A DNA stretch of 64,000 bases from Acridotheres tristis (lineage: Eukaryota; Chordata; Aves; Passeriformes; Sturnidae). The position numbers and the translations under genes are program-made. Shown here in pieces: positions 40,142 through 49,745 of this stretch (its first letter is position 1; every line of letters starts with the position of its first letter). The notes under the pieces were generated by a model that made no database searches, was not told the origin of the DNA, and saw nothing but the letters and a program-made list of their open reading frames with translations. Location: the NCBI GenBank assembly GCA_037013685.1, contig CM072896.1, positions 14,271,444-14,335,443 on the forward strand. Direction: 5' to 3'.

Positions 40142-40618
40142 ATGGCAAATTCCCCTGAAAGACTGATATTGCTGTGGATCTACCCCTACTCTCCCTGTAC
40201 TGAGAGAACAAGTACCAATAAAATGCAGTTCCACTTTCCCCTCCTGTTCCACAAACTATCCTGCTGCTTGGTCAGTGGGTTGCCAGAAGGTGACAGGATT
40301 CCTCAGAATGGAAAACATGGGTCAGTTATTAATGATGGAATTAATTTTATGCACAGCATTTCAGGGAAGTGCATTCAGACATTTTGCAGCCCTTCATATC
40401 AAGGTCAGTTTTATTCTCCACATACAAGGGTGAGCTCTGCTGAGATCTATGTGAGCTGCCAGCAGGACTGCTCACACTGGCCATCCATTAATCCACTGAT
40501 TAGTGTAGTCACTCACAACATTCTATTTCCACCTTATACTTTCACTATTGTCTTTTATATTTCCTGTATTCCAGGAGTATTATGGGGATCTTTTATTAAC
40601 ACATACACACAGGGATGA
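40142..40618 (+). other. Unrecognised open frame, 158 residues
   Basis: ATG-started frame with no recognisable domain, scattered cysteines, and a hydrophobic segment toward the C terminus (around residues 120 to 150). There is no flanking splice pattern or promoter that I trust. It is probably a chance open frame; listed because it is long for this window. Confidence 0.12.
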
Positions 40619-41002
40619 GATTTAATCTCTTTAATTTATTATCTATTGTATTCCTAGTAAACCTTTTTTTGCAATATCCAGGCAGCACCCTGATGGTAAA
40701 TCACTGCTGAAAGACAATACAGAACTGCAAAGTATTTTTTATTAAATGTTTTATTTTATTACCAAAACTCTTCAAATGTCCTTAATATATTTTTCAAGCT
40801 GTTTTCATTTGGCAGTGAAATGGCTGATCCTTGAAAAGCTTTTGTCTTAGTGCTTAAACCAGAGAAATCTGTATTCACTCCTGGGTACACAATTTCCCAT
40901 GGTTTCCAATAACAGAGATTATTGACATTTTCACTGGTTGCTATGGAGAGGGTCACTGCACACATTTAGTAGCCTAGGAATTGAACATGTCCAAAGGGTC
41001 TC

Positions 41003-41503
41003 ATGAAGGATGGCTGGGTCTTGCAAAAGGGTTTTGAGCTTTGGCCAAGAGCTGACCTAGGATCTGTCATGGAGGGAACTGCATTTTCTAAAGGTAAGAA
41101 GAAGGGAACGAATCAAGGTCTTGTGAAGAAAGTCACACATTTCTTGAGGAGTGAAATCTGGGACACCACAAGCAGTGGAGTTCTTGGCTCCAAGACTCCA
41201 AAGATGGCTTTACTCCCTGCCAGCCTGGCTCAGTACAAAGCTTTTCTGCAGGACACAAAGCAATGCCCAGGAGGGCATCCAGCTGCAGCAGAGCTTCACC
41301 ACAGCCTGGCCTGCCATGAGTTGTTACACTGCACCTGCCCACAGCTGCTTGTGCTGCACAAATCCTCAAGCCCAGTTCTCCCAGAACCATCTCAGGAACC
41401 CTCTGAAAACTGGAGCCAGAGCCAGGCTGCCAACCTGTTTATTGATGAGCTGTTCCTCAGAGGACCAAGTGAAATATCTGTTGGGAAAGACTCACCAGAC
41501 TGA
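41003..41503 (+). other. Unrecognised open frame, 166 residues
   Basis: ATG-started frame, polar and Ser/Pro/Gln-rich, with no recognised domain. A second frame is open over much of the same interval (41151-41609), and a minus-strand frame is open at 41133-41390. This is what a locally stop-poor, GC-richer segment gives by chance. Probably not coding. Confidence 0.12.
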
Positions 41504-41959
41504 GAGCATTAGCTGGGCTCAGTGTTTTTTGTCCCTTCTGCTACCCATTCTGACTGTCACTTTGCCACAATGCAGTATATTACTGATGTATTTCTATAAA
41601 GCAAGCTAAAAAATACTGGCATTATTCTAGGTTGTTCTTGGATTCTTTGGAGTGGAACTGTCTTTCCAAACTGCCTAGTTTAGTCTGATGTAGCATCATT
41701 TAGCAACCCTAAGGATTAACCACCTCACAAAGGAAACAAACTTCCATATAAATATCTTTAGTGTTAATAGGTTTTTTAGGCCAGGATTTTTTTTTCTTAT
41801 ATGGCCAATATTTATCATATATGTGCACTTCCAGACTAAATTTCTCTAACCTTTTCAAGCTCCAGTTTCAAGATGAACTATTTACTTAATAGCTACCATC
41901 ATAACTCCTACTAGGACTTCTTATAATTTTTAACTGGCAAAAAGTTATTCAATATCTCT

Positions 41960-42055
41960 TATGAGGCCTAAAGGCAGCCAAAAGTTTACAGGATTTAAAC
42001 CCGGGAGTCCTGAGTCTTGTTCTGTGTCTTAAGCTCCAAGTCCACAGCAGTCAAA
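41960..42055 (-). mobile_element. MIR-type SINE remnant (minus strand)
   Basis: The plus strand reads 'caggatttaaacccgggagt' then 'cctgagtcttgttctgtgtc' then 'ttaagctccaagtccac'. It parallels the reverse complement of the tRNA-derived/core part of MIR ('..aggatttgaacccgggagt', 'cctg..ctctaaccactaagccac'). The CCCGGGAGTCC stretch corresponds to the region of the former tRNA B box. The element is old and short. Confidence 0.6.
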
Positions 42056-43172
42056 TCCAACAGACTCATTTTGCCATCAGCCCCCCCATGGAGCTGGCAA
42101 CTGTTCTAGGATGCCACATCCTTAGCAAACTTTGTTGCCAGCATAGTGTGTTCAAGGTTTCAGAAAGCTCAGGCCACACACTGAGTGAAGGGCTCATCTG
42201 TCCCCTCCCAAGGGTATCTGTACCATTCCTGTCTCTCCACATGCCTCTGCTCTGGGCGAGGCAGAGCAAGCTGCAAGCTCTGTGCCTATGAAATTCAGCA
42301 ACAAGACTCACTTCCAAGTGACACAACCAGTTCTGAATGTCAGAACAGCCTGAGGAATTAACCTTCAGATCAAGAATAGCTACTGAGGGTGAGCCCCTGC
42401 AAGGCTGTAGTGATGGTATTCATATTCCAGAGACACAGCCAGGACAGTTTCTCCTTTTCCCCTCCAAAGCTCACAGCCCACATGGCTCAGAGTACCAAGG
42501 AGCACTGAGGAGCAGAACTCCCCACTGAGAGCAAGCAGCTGAAAGCCTTGGTTTTTGACCTGTGCCTTTTCACCCCCACCTTCCTCTTCCCTTAGATGAG
42601 AATCCAAAAAAACCATTCAGATCCAGAAGAGGGATCCATAGAGACAAGGGAATGACAAGAAGACATTTGCTTTTCGTCATTTCTAAATTCTGGTCTCCTA
42701 GTTATTTTTTATGCCCTGGTACCCCTGATACTCCCCAGTGCAACCCTGCAACCCAGCCCACCCATATCCCATCAGCAAGAAGTGGAGTGGGAGATGGTAC
42801 GTGTCTGGGAAAGCACAAAGGCAAAGTGCAGGCTCACCCTGCCTTGGCTGATGGCAGCCGAGCACCCCTTTTCCCATTAGGGCTATGGCTTCTTGGTGAC
42901 TTGAAGTTAACTGTGACTTGTCCCTGTCAGTCAGGTCACCGCAGCCATCTCCTACAGGCTGTAGCTGCAGCCCAGAGCAGCTGTGACACATGAGCAGCAG
43001 CTGGTGGCAGGCATAGCTGGCTGACAAATCCAGGAATTGGGCAGCTCTGAGCATACCAGATCTGGGAATAAGGACCCTTCTCTGTCACCACTCTGAAATG
43101 GAAGTCTGTTTTTCCAAAAAAATCCACAGATGGAGCCATGGCTCTATCAGTGCCTCCATTTCCCCCTGCAAA
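42056..43172. other. Non-coding stretch, moderately GC-rich
   Basis: Stop-poor, GC-richer sequence with several overlapping short frames on both strands and no recognised protein. Nothing else supported. Confidence 0.45.
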
Positions 43173-43241
43173 CACACCCTGTGCACACACACCCTGTGCA
43201 CACACACCCTGTGCACACACACCCTGTGCACACACACACAG
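43173..43241. repeat. Minisatellite, 4 x 15 bp, plus short (CA)n
   Basis: Four perfect copies of CACACCCTGTGCACA (43173-43232), followed by CACACACAC. The unit length is a multiple of three, so frames on both strands read as pentapeptide repeats (THPVH-like, or CAQGV-like on the minus strand); that is a consequence of the unit length, not evidence of coding. The alternating purine-pyrimidine GTGCACACACAC part could adopt Z-form. Confidence 0.96.
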
Positions 43242-43839
43242 CAGCTCTGCTGCCTAGGGCAGTGCAGACCCCAAGGCCCCAGCAGCTGGGAAGAAAGGTT
43301 CATCCAGCCAGGGAGCCCAGTGGGGACTGACACCCTCAGAAAAGGATATATTGGATGTATTTCTCCTGTGTGAAAAACCTTTTCCCTGAAGTCATTTACA
43401 ATACGAACACTGCTTCTGTCTGTTCTCTTTCTCTCCACAGAAAATCCCTGCTTTTAACAAAGACTTGAAAAGGGAGAGAGAAAAGGGCTGGACATGTCAA
43501 AGGCTACTATTATTACTGCTCCTTGTGACAGGCGCAGAGGAAGGTGGCTGCTCAAATTTCTAAGACAGACAGACAATGATAGGTAGCAGATGGATGGACG
43601 GGCTCCTGCTGGGAGCAGACAATGAATTTCATTTTGTTACAGCACATCTACTGCAGAAGGGGGATGATACTGCAGTATGTGTGCCAAGTTCCCTTCACTG
43701 GAATGGATCCTGCACAGACCAGACTCGCACACAGCAGAGATTTTATATATTAAACAGGAAAGAAAAAGGGCTGACTTACAGCTTTTGTCTTCAAAATCCA
43801 TTCACAGTAAAAACCTAACGGGAAAAGGAAGACTGTCCC

Positions 43840-44330
43840 ACTTTTTGCAGCGCCAGGAGATGCTTTCGATATACCCAGTCCCTCAAGACGTTTCCCAGGT
43901 TTGCACAGAAATTGCTTTTCTCCTCAGCGGAGCACGGGCGCTCATTGACAGAAAGTTGGGAGCGCCGGGCAGGCAGGGCTGGTGGCACAGCAGGGACCCC
44001 CGGCAGGGACCCCCGGCCCCAGCTGCCCCCCCCTGCAGCCCATCCTGCTCCTCTGAGCTGTGCCGAGCCCTGAGCAGCCTCGGGGCTGCAGCCCTGGCGT
44101 TTTCCAGCAGTCCCCTCGCTGTCCCCTTCCTCCCCGATCCATCACCTCCAGCCACCTGCAGTCAAGGTGAGATGTGAGTGGCACGGGAAAAGGGGGAGGG
44201 AGGACTTTTGCTTGAGTCATCCCACGCACTGCAAGGCCTTTTAAATTATGTTGCCGGTTTGAAAATGGGCTTAGAGCTTTTCCATGGTAAATCTGAGTCT
44301 AAGCACGCTGCTCTGGCTGTCTCTGAAATA
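43840..44330. promoter_or_regulatory. Small GC/CpG-rich island, candidate promoter or first exon
   Basis: Against a CpG-poor background, 43925-44140 has about a dozen CpG dinucleotides in about 215 bp, with several more on each side. It contains a 13-bp tandem duplication (43991-44016) and ends with CAAG|GTGAGA at 44163-44172, a good vertebrate 5' splice donor. This is the expected picture of a CpG-island first exon of a gene or long non-coding RNA transcribed on the plus strand, with the donor at 44167. A frame open across it (to 44177) matches nothing I know. Alternative: a GC-rich chance island or distal regulatory element. Confidence 0.35.
43991..44016. repeat. Tandem duplication, 2 x 13 bp
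   Basis: CAGGGACCCCCGG occurs twice in direct succession inside the GC-rich island. Confidence 0.95.
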
Positions 44331-46499
44331 CGGTGTGTACACACACATAAATATCTCCAGGCTGCAGCCAAGCCCATCCATCCCCATCCTGAGGCTCCCT
44401 ATTAGCTCCAATATCCTGGCATGCAGCCTAAAGACCTTTCAAGTGATGCATTTGGGAATGATTGGTTATTATCTGTAAGAAAAATAATTCCCTGGGCTGG
44501 GGGAGGCAACTCAGCAATGAAGACTAACATAACACACCTTTGCCTGCTTTTCAGCTTCAGTTCCCTAAATGACATACTTGCAGAGCACAGAGATGGGGAG
44601 TGCTCCTGACCAGTGCCTGATCTGGAGAGCACCTCATCCTCATCATGGCCAGCTAGACCATCCTATTGAGGCTGTTACTCCTCATATAAAAGCCCTTTAA
44701 GCACTAGAGTTCCTTTTTCATGTGTTTTGTGCTATTGGATGCAAATCACCTGTGTCTCCCCTCAAACCTTAGAACCAAATCCATCTGCCACTGCAGCCCT
44801 TGCAATGTCACTGGTGGCCCCTGGCACTGGAGACTTTCTAAGTCTCACTACTCAGGACCAGCTAAATATCAGCTCTGTGACTCTCAGAATATTACATGTC
44901 ATTCAAAATATTAAAAATAAAATAAAAAGGAGAGTACTGTCCTCCGTATAAGCAGTTAACTCCTTCAGCTCTGGGAAGTATTTTAATATTAATGCAACTC
45001 ATTCCAATAAGACCAGAAATGCAAAAATGTGTAAGACTGAAGGCAAGATGTGTGAGGGTACAGAGGTAAGGAAATTAACATGGAGCCCCCACTGAATTAT
45101 TTTGCAACCTATTCCAAGCAAGATTGATCCCCTTCCTTCCCAAGAAAGGTCCAGCCCTTCTTTTCAAGTCCCCAGACCAACACACATTGCAGTATTTGAA
45201 ATCTGCATCCCAATCCCCCAACCTGGCCAGCCTGGGAACAGTAACTCTTGCTCCTGATTCCCACTGATGAAGTTAACAGGGTGCTTTCTACAGGGAGTGC
45301 CTGGGGGGAATGAGCTTGGAGATGCACTAAGAACACCATCATGCCACAGTGTGGGACACCAGAGATTGGGCACTCCCTGGAAGGCTCCCACCACATCACA
45401 GTGAGCCCTGGGCAGCCCAGGGCTTCACCTTGAGGTCTTGGCTGGCCCCATTTGCAGGCAGGGTGGTGCAGGTCTGTGCCCTCAGCTCCCTGCAGACACA
45501 GGGAGCAGCTGCAGAGGCAGTCTCAGCTAGGATGGATCTGTGACCACCACTGTGATCTGCCCCACTCTAGTGACAGCCTGCACACCCCACAGTTTAATTA
45601 CCAGCAGGTATATTGTTCTCCAGAGACCAAAGGCAGCTGCTCAGCTGCTAATGGCAGGGACTGCTCTGGTTTGCAGCAGAATTGAGTACTCCATGTGCAC
45701 ATGTCCTACTTCCTGTGTCTTTGTCCATATTCCTGCCGAAATCTAACAGGCACTGAGTCCCAACATCTAAAACAGTAGAAGGTCCATAGCTGCTCAAAAA
45801 TTTTTGCTCTTCTTTCCCCTCATACATTGCCTGATCATTTGATCCCACTTTTGCTTTGTAATAAAGAGAATAAGGACAATGTTGAAGAAATGAGATGTGA
45901 CGAGTGACCTTCCCTGTAAACTCCATGGGCAGAAAACGAGGTTGAGCAGTAAATTAGAAAGTACCTGTCAGAGTTGCCCTTCCAGATCACTTGGAACCAC
46001 AAGGGAGGAATTGCAGCTATCACCATGGCAATTCTGCAGACTCTATTTTATATTGACCTTAAGGTACTACTGAGTGGATAGTGCTATAAGGAAAAATGTG
46101 TATGGATGGAATGGAACCATATGTACTGTCACTGATTACCCTTCCTAAAGAGACTCTGAGATTCAATGGGGAAAAAATCCTGCTTTTTTTAGTAGCAGTG
46201 ACCTCTAAGGACAGGAGTGCCTGGATCCTCCCAGTAGTTCTCAGTCTCACCAGAATAACAGAGGAGTTTGGCATAATCTTGCAAATAAAATCTTCTACAA
46301 GACATCCATCACCAGTCAATTTTACTAGTCAAATTATAATAGGTGCCTCACATTTCCATGCACAGCAACTATTTCCATAAAAGAATTCGAAAACATGAAC
46401 TGAAGTTGCAATACTGTTTGACTTTTGGAAGGGTTATTTTAATTTTCTTGCTCGGCATAAAGATCTTTTAACTTGCAAGTTGAAGCAATTTATCTTCAT

Positions 46500-46515
46500 G
46501 ATGCCACCTGCTGAC
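46500..46515 (-). promoter_or_regulatory. Possible CTCF-like motif (minus strand)
   Basis: GATGCCACCTGCTGAC matches the reverse complement of the CTCF core (RSYGCCMCCTRSYGG) except at two positions by eye. Motif evidence only. Confidence 0.35.
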
Positions 46516-47111
46516 CACAGGGAAAAGGTCACTGCTGTTCCCAATGACAGCATCCCAGCAGAACATCCTCTCTTAGCATTTCCCCTCCTCCTTTCCCTCT
46601 TTCAAGAGAAGGTCAAGCATCACCTCTCCTTCAGGGAGGAGTGACTTCTAACATTTCCTCTTTGCATTAGGAGCAGTTAATGGAAATGGTAATAAATCAC
46701 CCTTCATGTTCTCATAAAGACAGTTACAGCGAGCAAAGACCATCTGCCTGTCTGGACTCCCACAAGGAGCCATAGGATAAGGGGAAAAAATCATCTTCTT
46801 CACACAAACCTCAATTTTTAATTCACAGCATGACTAAAACTCCTAGTCCAAGCCTCTTTCACTGCTGTCCTGGAGGAGATGCTGGCAGAATCTTTTGTGT
46901 AGCATTGTTAGCTATGTCATAGCAGTGTGTCTGCTCTGGACAGAGTCACTGCACTCTAGACTCTCACAGACCCAAACAGGGGTATAAAGAACTTAGGATC
47001 TAATGTAAAGGACAGGGTGGGAGTGGGAAAACCCCATCAAATGGTTGACTGAGATCACAATGCAAAGCCACACCTCAGCTGGACACAGTCATAACCAACC
47101 CACAGTCACAT

Positions 47112-47150
47112 CACTGGCCAGCCCCAGGACACACTGGCCAGCCCCCAGAC
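47112..47150. repeat. Tandem duplication, 2 x about 20 bp
   Basis: CACTGGCCAGCCCCAGGACA is followed directly by a near-identical second unit (47132-47150). Simple local duplication. Confidence 0.93.
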
Positions 47151-49629
47151 TGCAAAGCTCATCAGCTTTCCTGGACTGGAACCTGTAACAGGGTGTGGGG
47201 GGGAGTATGGAACAGTGCCTGTCTCTGCAAGGAGGTGCAGAATAGGATTAACCTCAGTTTACACGAAGATTGTACAGGAACACAGGGCAAGAAGACAGGA
47301 AGTGACAAAGATGAGCTACATCCAGTATCTGCTTCTCTTTTCAGACACATTTTGAACTCAACAGAAAATACTGAAGACAAATTCAGTTGCCTGGTGAAAT
47401 GGAAGAGACATGCAAACATTTTAAAGTATCTGACAAAGAACAGTGATGGTAGTACAGTACAGGTGCCACTGTGGAGCTCTGTTAATGAATTTCATTTTCT
47501 CTTAGACATTAATAGATGCCACAGACTGGCAGTACAATATATTTTAAACCCCATATGACTGTTCATTGCATTTTTAAGCAAAGTTGGTGGTACTTGTATT
47601 TTATCACCTAGTTTTGTTATTATAAGTCACTTAATTTACAAGGTATGTGGCATGAAACAAGATGCACTTGGACTTAGGTGAAGGCATATTTAAATAGGTT
47701 ATGTTTAAATAGCATCTAAGTAGGTGACAGGTTGTGCTTAACATGTTTAAATAGGCTATTTACTTTTTTTCAAGTTTAGCACTTAATCAAATGGTTTGCT
47801 TGGCAAGTATAGAATGAGCATCCCCAAGGCAATAGGAGTCGGACAGAGTATAAAGATTGCCTTTTCTGGTGCTTCTGTGGTGCTAAAATTGCACACAGAT
47901 TTTTCACTCACACATTGGCCATTCAAGCAAATCAGGAACCTCATCTGTCCTCACATGCTTGCTTTCTTCGTTTCTTTATTTATTTATTTTTATGTGGCAA
48001 ACCGTTTAGAAGGCCAGCTTCTAGCCAAGCACATCAATCCCTTGGCCACTGGAACCATCCTGCAGCCCTGCTGTTGGTGCCTGCTCACACCCCAGGCACG
48101 ACACAGCCTTACAGAGGGAACCTGTCCTTCAGCTTCATCAGAGCCCTGCTGCACCGAGGAGTGCAGAGCAAACATTAATATTGCTTCTGCATTCCAAATG
48201 TACATATATTTCTGATGCAGACCATCTTCATTCAGGAAGAGCAGACTCAAATATTGAAAAGCATCAAGGCTGTTAGGATCTGTATATCCCACATCAAACA
48301 AGATCCCCAAAATTTCAGCTCATCAGGAATTTCATCATCATACATTAGTGCACCCTACCCCTTCTTTGCCAGAAGCGTTCATAGATTTATCAGTTACCTT
48401 TGTGCTTATTTGCCAGCACACTGAAAAATGTGGGATTTAAAAAAATTAGTTTCTAAGCAACACTAGCAGGAGAACAGTGAACTAGCTTTAAGGAGATGGC
48501 TCATTTGTAGGGTGACAACTAGAAGTGATCACTGATCTGCAGAGAAACTTCCCATATTTCTTTCCTTTCCTGACCATTCCCAGGATTCTTTGAGACTGGA
48601 CTGGAATATGAAGAGCAAATCAGGGTGGGGGAAGACTAATACAAATCTGCCTTTCAGAAATATTGGAATTAAAAGTTATTAGACATTTTTTCCTGCTGAG
48701 GTCTCCTGAACTGTTTATTAGCTATTTTACCACTTCCACCTGTCTAAGATCTGATGACCTGATGAAGTTACAATTTCTCATTCTGTTCTCTTCTAATATT
48801 TTTCTGTCCTTAAATACAGAAGAAGGGTGCCGTAGGAAAATTAAAAAAAAAAAAATTCTTCGTGATTTTCAGTATGTATCATGAAAATAAAAGGAACTGG
48901 TTCACTGATACAACAGAATTTGTAATTCTTCTGTTTCCTCTTTCCTTCTAGAATCTCTGTGTCATACTCAAAAAAGGTTGTTGTCTTCCTATCAATTCCC
49001 AATCCTTTCTTTCACTGACATTTCATGTTTAATAGAGCATCTGTGACCTCCAGGCTGAGGAAGAGGCAGGAAGGATATTCTGACTTACTAACCAAACAGG
49101 CAATTTTTCTGTGAACAGCCTAATTTGTTTTATTTTGTGTCTATAAGAAACCAATGAATAATCTGCTGTGTTCAATTCCATCAAGCTTTGAGGGCTGATA
49201 TAGGTTTCCTCTTGCTTTCCTTCAGTTGCTTTGAGGGCTTATACTAAAATAATGAGGCATTTAAAAAAAATTTCAACCTACTTGAACTCATCCATTTCAG
49301 ATACTTACCTAACCATATCTCTCTGATCCCCCCTCACTGGGAGGGGAAGTGAATTTGAAAGACAATAGAACTTTTTTTAAAATTTTTTTTCTGAGGCCAA
49401 CTCACTTTATGTCCCACTTTGTGGAGAAACAGCCTCTAAAATGGCAGATAAAAGCCTGAGCTTCCTGTCTTGCTCAGGGAATTCTGGTTTTGTAGTTGCA
49501 TTATAAATACTTTTTCTTATTTTAAAACATGTGAAAGACATCAAAGAGACACAGCCAGTCCCACTCTCTGTGGCAGAAATATAATTAGTAAGCTGAATCC
49601 TTCCATGAACTAAAACAAGAGCCCCACAG

Positions 49630-49745
49630 CATCTTGGTCACTCAGGGCACTAGGAGGAAATCAATCCCTGTCTCAGCACTGCCCTGTGGCCCTGGATGAG
49701 CCCTTTCCTTCCTGTACCTTGGTTTTAGCTGCTTAATCCACGTTA
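49630..49745 (+). mobile_element. MIR-type SINE remnant
   Basis: Segments in MIR order on the plus strand: 'aatcaatccctgtctcag' corresponding to '..aatcccggctctg', then 'ccctgtggccctggatgagc' corresponding to 'gctgtgtgaccttgggcaag', then 'ttccttcctgtaccttggtt' corresponding to 'cctctctgtgcctcagttt', then 'ctgcttaatcc'. Old and diverged; ends approximate. Confidence 0.55.

Larger units (their letters stand above)
30341..41959. other. Non-coding stretch, no gene recognised
   Basis: About 11.6 kb of unique sequence. Internal items: a 17-bp tandem repeat at 32924, a T19 run at 34400-34418, a 29-bp exact repeat pair (34702 and 36827), and two longer open frames at 40142-40618 and 41003-41503 that match nothing known to me. 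The segment 38990-39130 has a weak minus-strand CR1 flavour ('ccagtgtttgaca..ctct') that I did not call. Confidence 0.5.
44331..49629. other. Non-coding stretch, no gene recognised
   Basis: Unique sequence with short frames only. Internal items: a CTCF-like motif at 46500-46515, a 20-bp tandem duplication at 47112-47150, and three scattered TTTAAATAG copies at about 47690-47755. A-run at 48842-48855. Confidence 0.5.

Noticed and set aside
43085..43438. Minus-strand frame with CAQGV pentapeptide repeats that could be read as a structural repeat protein
   Set aside because: The peptide repeat is just the 15-bp minisatellite read in frame; the flanks are unrelated.
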